From NCBI RefSeq assembly GCF_000149955.1, contig NC_030989.1, forward strand, positions 1,807,839 to 1,871,838: a DNA stretch of 64,000 nt, written 5' to 3'. This document shows positions 12,603 through 23,308 of this stretch, piece after piece (the first letter of the stretch is position 1; the number at the start of each line of letters is the position of its first letter). This DNA is from Fusarium oxysporum f. sp. lycopersici 4287 (lineage: Eukaryota; Ascomycota; Sordariomycetes; Hypocreales; Nectriaceae). The notes under the pieces were generated by a model, which saw only the letters and a program-made list of their open reading frames with translations, searched no databases and was not told the DNA's origin. A program made the position numbers and the translations under genes.

Positions 12603-13484
12603 CTATGGGCAAGGCTGAGCATCAGTGGGCGTAATATTAAAGTGCTTCGAGAAGGGGTCATCAGCCGCAACACGAGGAACATGCTCAATAATACTCGCAA
12701 TACGCTCGGACTGTTCTGCACCCCAGAAAGTACCGATAAAGGCAAACATGAGATCCAGCCCAGAAGTGACCTAAAAGAGTATCGGATTAGAAATATTGAC
12801 AGATTCAGGAGATGATCAACGACTTACGCCTGAGGAAGACCAGACTTTACCATCGATGACATAACGAGCGGGAGATACCCAGTTCACTCTGGGACCCATC
12901 TCCTTCATAGTCGCCCAGGCGTTCTTGTTCGTCGTTGCTAAATGCTCATCCAAAACACCCGATCTAGCTGCAACGCCAGCACCAGTGCAGATAGTCATCA
13001 GCATCTTAACCTTAGGATACATCTTTGCAATGTAATCCGTAACAGCCTGAAGATTCGGGTTCCTCGCGCCAGGGCCACCAGGAACAATAAGCAGATCAAG
13101 ATCCAGGTCGTCGTTAAATGTATTGGTTGGGGGGATCGTTGGAAAGAAGCTCGAGTTGAACTTGTTCATGGCCAAAGGGGCTGTGCTAACAGGTTCAAGC
13201 GTCTCAGCGATGAGGTGAAGATTGAGTTGCTGGACGGTGAGCGAGAGGATCTGGAGAGGATCTAGAGGACCGAAAACATCGATCATGTCGAGAGCCTGGA
13301 AGAGAATAACTCCAACGTTGCGGATTTGAGAGCCCGTGATGTTGGGAACGATACCTGGAGTTATACAGGTTGGCTCAGCATCGCGCGAATAGTAAGGAAC
13401 ATGGGCTTTGGGCCTAGTAATAGTTGAGGCAGAGCTGAAATTCAAGAGGCTGAGGCCGCTGAGAAGAGAAATCGAGAACTTCAT
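12603..13484 (-). CDS. Secreted DJ-1/PfpI family protein
   Basis: Member of the DJ-1/ThiJ/PfpI superfamily of glutamine-amidotransferase-like alpha/beta proteins; members include isonitrile hydratases, glyoxalase III-type enzymes and proteases. Exons 13484-12828 and 12770-12603 (intron with GTAAGTCG donor, CTTTTAG acceptor) give 274 residues. An in-frame ATG two codons upstream (13490) is equally possible. The N-terminus MKFSISLLSGLSLLNFSSAS is a clear signal peptide, unusual for the family. The fold signatures are GVILFQALDMIDVFGPLD at about 60-77, IVPGGPGAR, and the nucleophile elbow MTICTGAGVAARSGVLD with the catalytic-type cysteine. The second exon supplies GLDLMFAFIGTFWGAEQSERIA, matching the helix that closes the domain in isonitrile-hydratase-like members. 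The substrate is unknown. Confidence 0.85.
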
Positions 13485-14476
13485 GATCATGAAGCACCTT
13501 GATATAGAGCTCGCGTTAAAATTATGTTCTGTAGTTGATAAAAGCAAGATGAAAGAGCAAGGCACACGCATGTAAATGTTCTTGGATTACAGAGACACTC
13601 GACCATATGTACTACCTGTCATACATCCCAAACATCACCAAGAAATCCTTCACTTAATCCGCGACAAATCCTTAATCCCCCCGTTCTACAAAAACCTTCT
13701 CAAAATTGCGCTCAGCTTCCTGCAGCCGTATGCAACTCCCCAGCTACCAGTTACAGCCAATCATTCTCAGGGTTTCATCTGATTGAAACCTTTCATAATT
13801 CTCCAGAGATCAAACAATCCCTCCTCAACTTGTGAACCAATATCAAGGCCACCGTCTTCCTCGCAGAGCTTAGACGACATTAACAGCCTGCAATAAGAGG
13901 TTGAATAAGAGTGATGGAATACTGCGAAGTTTCTGCTTGCCAATAATAAGGCCGCCTTGGCTCGCCTCAGGTCTTCAACCCTATTCAATACTCTATCCGC
14001 TTAATCCTTGAACCCCTTGTTTCCATAATCACCAATTCCCTGGTACGACACGGGGTAGGCCTAGGTCATCATGTTGGGCAATGTCACTCAACAAGCGATT
14101 ACCTTATCTCACTAGACTGATGTGATTTCCTTATTTCATTCTCGTGTTTCTCGTGTAATCTACCTTCTCCAGCCGCATCGTCTCATCGGCTCATGACGTA
14201 GGGGCCAGTTTCTCTACATCCTCGTTCGTACATCGTTATTACCACCTCTTGCTACTCCTATTGGGTATTCGACCACGCCAGTAAGCTGTGACATCCAGCT
14301 CCTTGAAACCATCTCTCTGTCCGTAGAGAGTGTGTATTTTCCTCCCATGAACTCCTATACGCACCGGGGGATGGTCATCCAATCCCTTTTGCCCTAATAG
14401 AAAAACAAACACCGACCAAATCGCACGTCTATACACCGATACATGGCACGTATCGTACTCGATTGAGAAAGGGGGC
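13485..14476. other. Intergenic region
   Basis: About 1 kb between the DJ-1 gene upstream side and the 3' end of the bHLH gene. Short open frames exist but none shows a recognisable motif. No RNA gene seen. Confidence 0.45.
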
Positions 14477-15894
14477 TCAGGTGCGCCCTTCTAAAGCAGC
14501 AAGTTGGGCGGCCAGTGCCTCATTCCCTTTCAGTAGATCCTCCAGCCATTCCGCTGCCATCGCAAGCATAGTACTTTTACTGAAACCGCCTCCACGAAGG
14601 CCAGGAACAAGATCACACAAGTCGTCAAAGCCTTCTTTAATCAGAGTGCGCCGTTTTTGCTCACTCTTTATGTGGTTCTCGCGCTTCTGTTCTTCTGAAA
14701 GGTTCTCTCTCGACACTTTGCTATTGTTTGCTGCCGACTTGCGACGTTTTCCCCCAGCAACGTCATCTGCAACAGCCGAAGTGATGCAACCAGCACGTTC
14801 CGCTTTAGGTTTCCGCCTCCGCACAGGCTTAGGCGTGATTGTCTCTTCCTGCGCCTCTTCATCTGGAGTATCCTTATTATTTCTGCTCTTCCGCCTTTTA
14901 CGCGGGGGCGTATCAGCTTCTTGCACTTTCGTGAGCTCAGTCAATCTGCTATGTGGGAGCGGTCCCTTGGTATGAAGTGGGCTGCTGGGTCGCGTGTTAT
15001 CGGCGCTTTTACTGGGCTCAAAACATTCCAGAACTTTGAGTTGTTCTTTCGTCAAGGACTCGGCGGTTTCTTTCTCCGAGTTGGGAGTATAGCCTTGAAT
15101 GCGGTTGAAGTTGGCATCAGAACCCCACTGATATTCGGCAGGCGGTGCTCGATGTTGGCGCTTGTCATGGGGTCCCATCATCCAGTCCGGGTAATGCTCT
15201 TGCTCGCTTGCTGCAACGCTGCGTCGATGGTCCTCCCGGAATTCTTCTATAGGTTGATGTCGTAGGTGACCTACTGGAGGTCCTATTGGGTGCCTCTGTA
15301 CCGAAGTATCAATTCCGTTGGAGTTCTGACGCTGGTTTGGGCCGTTTTGAAGCAGAGTAGCCGCCGCGTTCAGCACATCATCGGGAGTGTGTCGATGCTC
15401 AGTTTGATGTTGTAAATGGGAAGGAGGAGGTGGTGGCGGGGGCATCATATGGGATCCCATTGGTGCCATGCCATGGAACTCGTTAAGACTATGGGAGAGT
15501 CCTTGAGCCGGCGGCTCGCCAAGTGAAGATCCTGGCTGCTGACCAAATGAAGTACTGGATCCCATGAATTGCGGAGGAAGATCAAGCCAAGTATCGCTGA
15601 AATTGAGCCCCTCACCGAAGGAGGGCATATTGTAATGGTCGGCATTGATATCATCGAAGAAGGATGTTAGAAGCCTGTTGTCGGTATCTGTCAAGAGAGG
15701 AGCTCCAGGTGCAGGCTCTGGCGGATCGTTGATTGGAGGATCTTGATTAGGGTCGAATGAATCTGGTCGGGTTAAAGATTAGCGGGCTGCTCTTTGAGTT
15801 GGTGGATGTGATGCGAAGGATAAGGGTCTCGGCGAGCGGTTCACTTACAGCCAAAAGGCATAAAAGGGTCTGAGGGCGGCTGCGACGAACCCAT
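14477..15894 (-). CDS. bHLH transcription factor
   Basis: Sequence-specific transcription regulator of the basic helix-loop-helix type, expected to bind E-box DNA (CACGTG-like) as a dimer in the nucleus. Two exons: 15894-15849 (MGSSQPPSDPFMPFG) and 15762-14477, joined across an 84-86-nt GTAAGTG...CCAG intron, giving 443 residues. The bHLH domain is at the extreme C-terminus, starting near 371. The basic region has His379, Glu383 and Arg387, the class-B spacing for CACGTG; helix 1 is KEGFDDLCDLVPGL and helix 2 KSTMLAMAAEWLEDLLKGNEALAAQL, which continues as a short zipper. The first 250 residues are Pro/Gln/Ser-rich and probably an activation region, with a seven-proline run. Two basic clusters (PRKRRKS, KPVRRRKPK) look like nuclear signals. 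The nearest known fungal groups are INO4-like and SREBP-like bHLH factors, but I cannot choose between them. Confidence 0.9.
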
Positions 15895-18800
15895 CCTCGG
15901 AGCGTGCTGTACGGCGAGCATGGATGCGTCTTTTGTAATATGGGTTTTCTGTAGAGCAAGCGCACTGTGCTACAAATGAGCCACAGTAGATGTATAACTT
16001 TTTGTGATTTGAAGGATTGAAAGTATTTGGCGGGTGTATCTCGACTCGATGGTGTAAATGGTAATGTTTCCAGAACGGTGTGCCTTTTCGTTCGGCATTA
16101 AGCGTACATAGACCAGGACAATATCGAGCTATGTTCTGTCTGTCTAGCACATGACAGTTCAAACCCGCCAAGTTGATGGCAAATGAGTATATGCCTGGAC
16201 AAATATCGATTCGCTCCACACGAAGCGCAAAGAAGTGACTGTTGTATCTGGCTGGAGTTTAGGAGGTAGTCGCTGGGTCGCGAGAGCACGAGGAGGAACA
16301 GATCGATACGACTATGCTGGTGAATAGTTCGTGAATGTATTATGGACTCTGCGATTGTATGTGTGGCATGTACGTTGCTGTTGCATGTGTTTCTTAAATA
16401 GAAGACAAGGAAATATGCTGATAGTCGAGTTTTGTCGCTGGAAGCAAACAGTTGTGAATGGAAGTTGGAGAAAAGTGGTTGATAGTAGAGTTGCAGAGCT
16501 GCCTGCTTAAGCCATGAAAGAGAAAGAAGAAGAATAAGAGCGACAGGGGATCAACACAAGAAGGGATTTAGTCTGGACGGAGAGTGCATGTGCTAAAACG
16601 TGCATTCGCTGCGTCACATCACACCCGCGACCTAGATGAAGACAAAGAAGGAGCAACTAGAGCCCGACTTCTCCTGCTTCTTCATAGGATGGCCGCTATG
16701 CTTCTGGCCGGGAAAGGTTTAGGAATTTTACCTTATAGAGGTCAAATGGTAGCGGGCCAGGAAAAGGATGGGAGGGTTGGGATGGATTGGACGGGATCGT
16801 GGAGGTGGTGGTGGTGTTTAACTAGGTAAAGCGGTTTAGGTGGGCTACGTTGGAGGAAAGCGGCGGGAGCCCACCGTGACTGTCCTGGTGCAGAGGAACG
16901 GTACGGCAGGTGGAAGGCGGACCGCGAGTAGTAGCTGAGACTTAGATGGAAGGTAGTCTTGTTTTTGGGGAAATGCATCCAAGGACCAGGCTTGCACGGC
17001 AATTGGACCCATTGGTCCATGTTGAGCACATTTTGGACCGTCTTAGCCATGTGGGGTTGCCTCGGAGCATTAGAAGCACTCAATCTCCAAGTACTTTCTA
17101 CCTCGACCTGATGCGCTCTAGTTATTAATCCCCCATGTTCCCCTCCCCCAGGTCACTGTGTCACCTGCAACTTTCATCGACGTCGACCAGAGCCTTTAGC
17201 TTTTGAAAAAGCTTGGTTTTGAGTATTCTTGGAGGATTCGGATCGTGGGTGATGTTCAGCGAGTCGAGTCTCTACCAAAACCATAAAGTGATCCAAGCCC
17301 CCGCGCCTTGTTCAACAATTACCAAAGCTCTTTCAACACATTCGTCGTTACATCCCCCCCGAGACTCCCGGTAGGGTACTGTCCGTCCTGTAGGTATGGG
17401 TATGGGGGGTGTCTATGGGTCGGATCACCTTGTCATGACGTATCCGTATATCCCATAGTCTGCCGTCCAACTCTATGCATCTATGGGACTATCACATGCT
17501 TGAACCTCTCTCATCTTCAGCACTCCCAACAGCTCTATTCTGCGACTTTAGTTGACGACGCCTCATCTCCAGCTGTCATTCATTCACCCAGCCAAGCCTT
17601 AAGAGTCAGACAGTTCGTCCATTCTTGATTGGCTCTGTTCTTCTGCTGAGAGGCTCGGAGAATCTAGTCATCTTGGCGTTGCACGCAGTTGACTTACTGC
17701 AGATAAGTTGGCAGTCACTTGACTCGATTTACTCACCTGTAGTCAGCAACACGATGAGGCTGAACCAACAATATTGCATTGTCTGAATCAGCCAGCATAG
17801 CCACAAGCACAAGCTCAAGCACATGCGTCTTTGTTCTCTCAAAAGTGACAAAGACTTTTTTTTTATTTTTTTTTTACATCGACTCGTGACCACGGTCGGC
17901 CCGTGCCAGTATGATATTCAGGGCTTACCAGGGTTGATATAAGACCTCCCTGGAAAGGAAAGATGCCAACTGAAATCATGCTTCTTGTGGGAAATCAGGC
18001 CAGGAAGAAGAGCCGAAACCTGTTAGGGCCCCGAAATTCGTCGTGGGGCTTCCCTGCCATAGGTTGTTTTGTTTTTCGAGAACAATTTCATTTCCATGTG
18101 TGAATCTAGTTATGTCACTTGGAATTCGGATACGGACCAACTGGCTTAGACGTAAGCTAGGGGAGGCAAGAAAACTTAGGAATTTGATCCTAAATGACAA
18201 AAAGAATTAGGTAAGTTGGCATAAAGTTAAGGGGTTCTGTCGTGAGTTTATTTTTGGCATCCTATCTTGAGGTCTGGAGTTTTCTTGCTTCCCAGGGGCA
18301 AGGTACCTTATGATGACTACCTTAATCAACTGATAAAATTGTACCAGGTAGTAAGAAGATCTGTATCATTGTTTCTGAACTGTTGTTCTCTTTTCTCTTC
18401 CATGGCTTTGAAATCATAAGCATGTACAAGATAGAAATTTTCTAATTCCGGCGGCTGTTAACTGAAAGGATTCTCAATTATTCGGCCTTATAAGGTAAAA
18501 TTTACGTACCGGACCCATCTTGTGCACATGCCTCTATTCCCAATGCAGCAGTTGCCTATCCCTGTACCCCAGAATTACGGGCAGACAGGTGGGGCGTTCC
18601 TTTGACCACATGCAAATTGTTGTACCTACAGATGTTAACGTTAGCGATAACCTCACTCAGCTGTTACTTAATCTCACACCTAAAATACCTACCGTTACAA
18701 CGAACGACCTGGATCTGTTCAGCAGCAGTTACAGTAGAAATCTGGAACGTCTCATGTCTAAACCTGTTCCCAACTACCGTGCCCAGGCCCAGATTGATCG

Positions 18801-19645
18801 ATTCTCGACTTTCATTTAGCTGAACCCCTGAACTCTCAGGTCATCATCGTCACCAGCAACATCGTCAGCCCTCCAATTCGGGCATTATCCGTATAATCTG
18901 CCACGAGTACTTTTGAGCTTAATTCTCTCTTGAATACTTGCTAGGCTGTTTCATACTCTCGGCCTCACGGATTTGTTACTCAAAGAATAATAGTTTCTGT
19001 CGTGATAGGTTAGTTTCACAATCCCACGTATTGACTTCTCTCATCTGCAACTCCATCACCATGCGGCGGTTGCGCTACGCTACACTGCCTATAGCCTTGG
19101 CAGGGGGCGTTATGATCTACGACCTGTCAAGGTAGATCATTTACGTATCTCTCGGTCTATTTCCTGCAGGATTACATACGATCCATGTTTGCCATGTTGC
19201 ATATTCACACGCGACATCTCGAATATCAAGCCGAGGCTCAAAGTGAGAGCTCGGCGATGAATCTCCACATTTTTGATCAACTTCAAGGGGAGAGTTTATC
19301 ATATCAATCTCCTGACTGTTCATTTTATCTGGACAAAAGCATAGATATCTTTGCCGCCTTTGCCGTCAAATTCTGTCATCAACCCTCTGTGATCCTCATA
19401 CGTTGCATGATGTTGACATATCCCCCCGCTACTCCAAACCACCGACCTCCCCTTTTCGATTTTCTTTACACCACCCTTTTCTCTATTCATTATACTTTGC
19501 AGGGGTAGATCTGTTATTGACCGCTCATACACAGTCAGGATCCCCGCGATCATCTTTTCAGATACCCACCTTCTGAGTGCCACCGGTAGCAGGTGCCGTA
19601 GCCCTGCTTCGGGATATTGTTGGACATCTCTTATGCTGGAGCAGC
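15895..19645. other. Long gene-free region
   Basis: About 3.7 kb without a supported gene. The left part (15895-16600) probably carries the long 5' leader and promoter of the bHLH gene and contains several ATG-initiated short frames on the minus strand, one of which overlaps the bHLH start. A homopolymeric T/A tract lies near 17859-17874. The rest (17-19.6 kb) has scattered short frames, mostly under 110 codons, with no motif or codon bias. A non-coding RNA or lineage-specific small gene cannot be excluded. Confidence 0.45.
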
Positions 19646-21398
19646 ATGGCTATGCCTGCGATTGATGTGCGCCCTGCCCGTAAAGGGCCCCTGAGGCTCG
19701 ATCCCATTCCCGAGATCCTACGCCCTTTGATTCGCGCCTATCTCTTGGGCTATGCATCTGCCGTGGCTCCCCGGCTGTTGACATTAGTGTTACAGCATGT
19801 TGCTAAGAGAAAGAGGAAACTAGCCAGCCAACTTGCCCCGGACCTTGACGATAGCTCATTTGTCAGCTCTGCGGTATACATAGTGAGGACAGGCTTCAAT
19901 CCGCAGCGGTTTCCAACGTTTTGTGCTATACTAGCTGGTGGCACTACTCTATTGAAGGCAAGTTAACCTACTCATGATGGACCTCGTCTAGTCCAAGAAA
20001 TTCGCCGAGTTTTTCTGACATTGGTCGCCTTGTCCTTGGCTGTCAGAACTCACCGGAACGTTAATGTTACTTTGATATGCCGTTAGCTAATACGCCGAAA
20101 GGAACCTTTGAAAAGCATTCTAGAGAAAACCGCAAGGGGGCTCAGCGAGGCAGGTCGCTTGAGGTAGGCCTTCAGTTTCACTCTAATGAATCATGATGTT
20201 CCTTGCTAAACAATCGCCCCAGACTTGCAAGATGGTTGTCAACATTCCTTGCTGCCTGGTTTGGCCTGCGGCTGCTGCACTCCTACGAGGGCCGAGCGTA
20301 TACCGAAACTGTGCCACCGAAAGAGGGCTCGGCCCATAATACCGAGCCTCAAACAGTCAAGTTTGCTGGTCGAACAATGGATCTGACCCTGTTTGCCGTC
20401 ACTCGAGCCCTCGATGTCCTTGTTGGTGATCTGTGGGCGAGGCACAAGGCCCGTCGTCTGGCCTCCAACAGGTGGTCCAAGGTAATTAGGCCATGAAAAT
20501 CACCTGATTATGATTATCAGATATCCATAGTTACTGACACCTTCCGAAGGCTGAACGATTCCTCTCCAAGTTTGTTGACCCCCTTGTCTTTGCAGCTTCA
20601 TCAGGCCTTGTTATGTGGGCTTGGTTCTATCATCCCAGCCGTCTGCCCCGCAGCTACAACAAATGGATCACTTCGGCAGCTTCCGTGGACTTAAGACTCA
20701 TCGAAGCCCTTCGGCGGTGCCATTCAGGCGAGTTTCAGTACGGCAAGGAGACTGGTCAGGCACATCTCCTTCAAGGTATGTGTGTGGACTACGAGTGGCC
20801 ACTTGCCTGGGGAGATCCTGCGGTAGTTGTTCCCATACCTTGCCAGATGGTCCATATGTCCAGCGGGCCGTCATGCGAGTACCATGCTGCAAGCCGCTTC
20901 TTTCGTGCCTGGAAGTGGTCAATGGCTACGTACTTACCCCTGACACTCGCACTCGCTCTTCGAAACCCTTCTCGCAAAGCTCTACATCGAGCCATAACCT
21001 CGTCTTGCCGTTCCTCTAGTTTCCTCGCGACCTTTATCACACTCTTCTATTATGGAGTCTGTTTGAGCCGCACACGCGTCGGACCCCGGCTTCCTGGCGG
21101 CACAACCATTGAGCGGCGTCAGAGCATGGATAGTGGGATCTGCGTTGGTACAGGTTGTTTGCTTTGTGGTTGGAGTATCATGATTGAAACAGAAAGCCGG
21201 CGAAAGGATATTGCGCTCTTCGTTGCCCCTCGTGCCTTGGCCACTGTTCTGCCTCGACGGTATTCTTTGGACAAGGAGTGGCGAGAGAGACTTGTATTCG
21301 CCGCCAGTACTGCCGTTGTCTTTACGTGCGTGGCAGAGAACCCCGATCGAGTGAGGGGCGTCTTTGGAAAACTGCTAAAGATGGTTCTCAATAAGTAA
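19646..21398 (+). CDS. TMEM135-like multi-pass membrane protein
   Basis: Fungal homologue of TMEM135 (peroxisomal/mitochondrial membrane protein family related to Tim17-type proteins), implicated in animals in fat metabolism and mitochondrial dynamics. Exons: 19646-19957; about 20102-20163 (or from 20087); 20223-20481; 20550-21398, giving 493 (or 498) residues. The diagnostic TMEM135 block is present: CVDYEWPLAWGDPA, then VPIPCQMVHM, then GPSCEYHAASRFFRAWKWSM, with conserved cysteines. Several hydrophobic segments precede and follow it. The first intron has a GC-AG donor (AAG|GCAAGT); reading through hits TAA two codons later. Its acceptor is ambiguous: TTAG at 20086 or AAAG at 20101, and a GCTAAT branch-like site favours the latter. 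The other introns are ordinary GT-AG. Function in fungi is not established. Confidence 0.85.
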
Positions 21399-21628
21399 AC
21401 GAGCTGGCTCGGCATACATCAGGAACTGGGACCTCTGTTTCGATCTTGCCATTCCCATCCTTTTTTTCTTGTCGTAACCAATATGTACAGTAGAGCAACG
21501 TTGCATAGAATAGTACTTGAATTCTAATGTATAATTATTAAGCAATAAGACCAGATTTGGTCACAAGGCCATGTATGTAATGTAAGATGATAATTCAACT
21601 GCAATGCGTCTATATGCTACTAAGCTCA

Positions 21629-22712
21629 TTATCCCTTAAACCAAGCAACAGCCCCCAGCACAAAAATACAGGCCAGCATATCACTCCTCACTGTGGTAAA
21701 TATCTGGCCATATCGCATCACGACCTCAACATAGCCCTTGGCAGGCTGGGGTAAGAATTGCACCACGGTGCCTACAATGCCAGAAGGGGGGCTGCCTCTC
21801 CTATCCAGAAAGAAGCGAGTTGTGAGTAGCAGCGACTCGGCTGTGGCAAATGTCCAAAAGAACAGCTTTTTGCGGTGCTCCAGTTCCGTCTCAAGCTCAG
21901 GCTCAGCGGCTGCAATGAGCGGATCGGCGGGTGTCGTGCCTGCAAGGGCGGCACGCTCACGCTCGATCTTGCTGCCAGTGAAGGGGGTAAGTATGACGAT
22001 GTAGAAGCCCAGGCCGAGAGCTACAAGGGCATGGAGAAGACGCCAGAGGTTTGTAGAGGCGCTATTGCGGACGGCTGTGGGCGGTACGGGGGGTCCTTGG
22101 CCGGGTGCCATGCCTGGCATACCAGGAAAAGGAGGCATTGAGCCAGCAGGAAGACCAGCACCAGCCATCAGTTGGGACATCATCTTCATCATGGGATCTT
22201 CCTCAGCTGCTCCGGGTGCAGGGCTAGCTGTACCGCTGCCATTACCACGCTCGAAGCCAAGCATCATCTGCCGCAGCTGATCCTCTGAGATGGCGGGTTC
22301 TGTGATTTCAGGTGCATTCGTTCGTGAAGTGGCAGTCCGCTTAGGCTCGTAGTAGTGATCTGAGATATCGACTTCTTCCGGGTCGGCATGATCGGCGGTG
22401 GCAGACGCAGCGGATGCTGAAGCAGCGGGCGCTGGCGCTGGTGCTGGTGTCGGTATCGGGGCATCAGCCATGGCAGTAGACGCAGTAGTAGGTTCTGGGT
22501 CTATGAAAGAAGGTTAGCAACTCTGCAGCTGGAGTTATATGGAACAACTGAATCGAACCTCCTGGGATACGACCCCCAAGACCAGTAATCTTGTTCAACC
22601 TTGCAGAACCCCCAGCCTTGAGCTTGGCTTCACGGCGCTCCTTGCGAAGACGCGCTTGTTCAGCAGCTCGCTGGGCGGCAGCATCTTCAGGACTTTGCGT
22701 CGCCTCCGACAT
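21629..22712 (-). CDS. GET2: GET complex subunit Get2 (ER receptor for tail-anchored proteins)
   Basis: Membrane receptor subunit that, with Get1, captures the Get3-tail-anchored protein complex at the ER and inserts the substrate. Exons 22712-22559 and 22500-21629 give 341 residues; the intron (GTTCGA donor, TTCATAG acceptor) is phase 1. The N-terminus has the Get3-binding basic helix RLRKERREAKLKAGG at residues 21-35, followed by the fungal RLNKITGLGGRIPG segment. A long Ala/Pro/Met-rich linker follows, then three hydrophobic segments near the C-terminus (LLHALVALGLGFYIVIL, FFWTFATAESLLLTTRFFL, MLACIFVLGAVAWF). Order and topology match Get2 and its animal equivalent CAMLG. If only the second exon were annotated, the functional Get3-binding motif would be lost, so the two-exon model is strongly preferred. 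Confidence 0.88.
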
Positions 22713-23308
22713 GATTTGATAGTTATTGGGAGACGTCTTTTTGGTGTCGATATTGAAATATTGGTGTTGATGGGCTCTGGTGACGATGATGTGGTACTTT
22801 GGTCGAGTGGGGATCCATTGACAACTGGCCATGATATAGGGCAAGATGATACAAGTCACCTACCCTGGAGATTCACTTGCTGATATCGCAATGCCTCGCA
22901 TTTTCTTTTGACTCATAAATAAATGGTATTCGAATTTGTATGTATTATTATGTTCTCAAACCTTGATCCTGAACAAATATTCTACTTTCATATTTCACTG
23001 AAACAGTCACATCTCTTTATTAGACGACGCGTCGGAAGTTCAGGGATTCAATGGTTGATTACGAAGTATTATTCGAAGAAACATTACCAGAGATTTAGAA
23101 TCATGGCAGTATTATGAACTAGACAGGCACACAATAACGTCGTCATTTATTTTTCTTCTACTAAACCCTCGGCGTGGGTGTCTTCATGTAAACTTCGTCC
23201 CCAACCATGCACACCACGCGCTAAGTTATTCAACATCACATCCCTACCCTCCATACATGATCCATAAGCAAGGCACAATAAGTCATGTTATACTAAAAAG
23301 AAGCTTGC
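22713..23308. other. Intergenic region: GET2 upstream and SEC31 3' flank
   Basis: About 600 nt; GET2 and SEC31 are transcribed in the same direction (minus), so this holds the SEC31 terminator and GET2 promoter side. No additional gene seen. Confidence 0.5.

Noticed and set aside
17859..17874. Poly-T tract as a retroposon poly(A) tail
   Set aside because: No target-site duplication or retroposon body adjoins it.
18520..18819. 99-codon frame in the long gene-free region
   Set aside because: No motif, signal peptide or splice support; length expected by chance in 3.7 kb.
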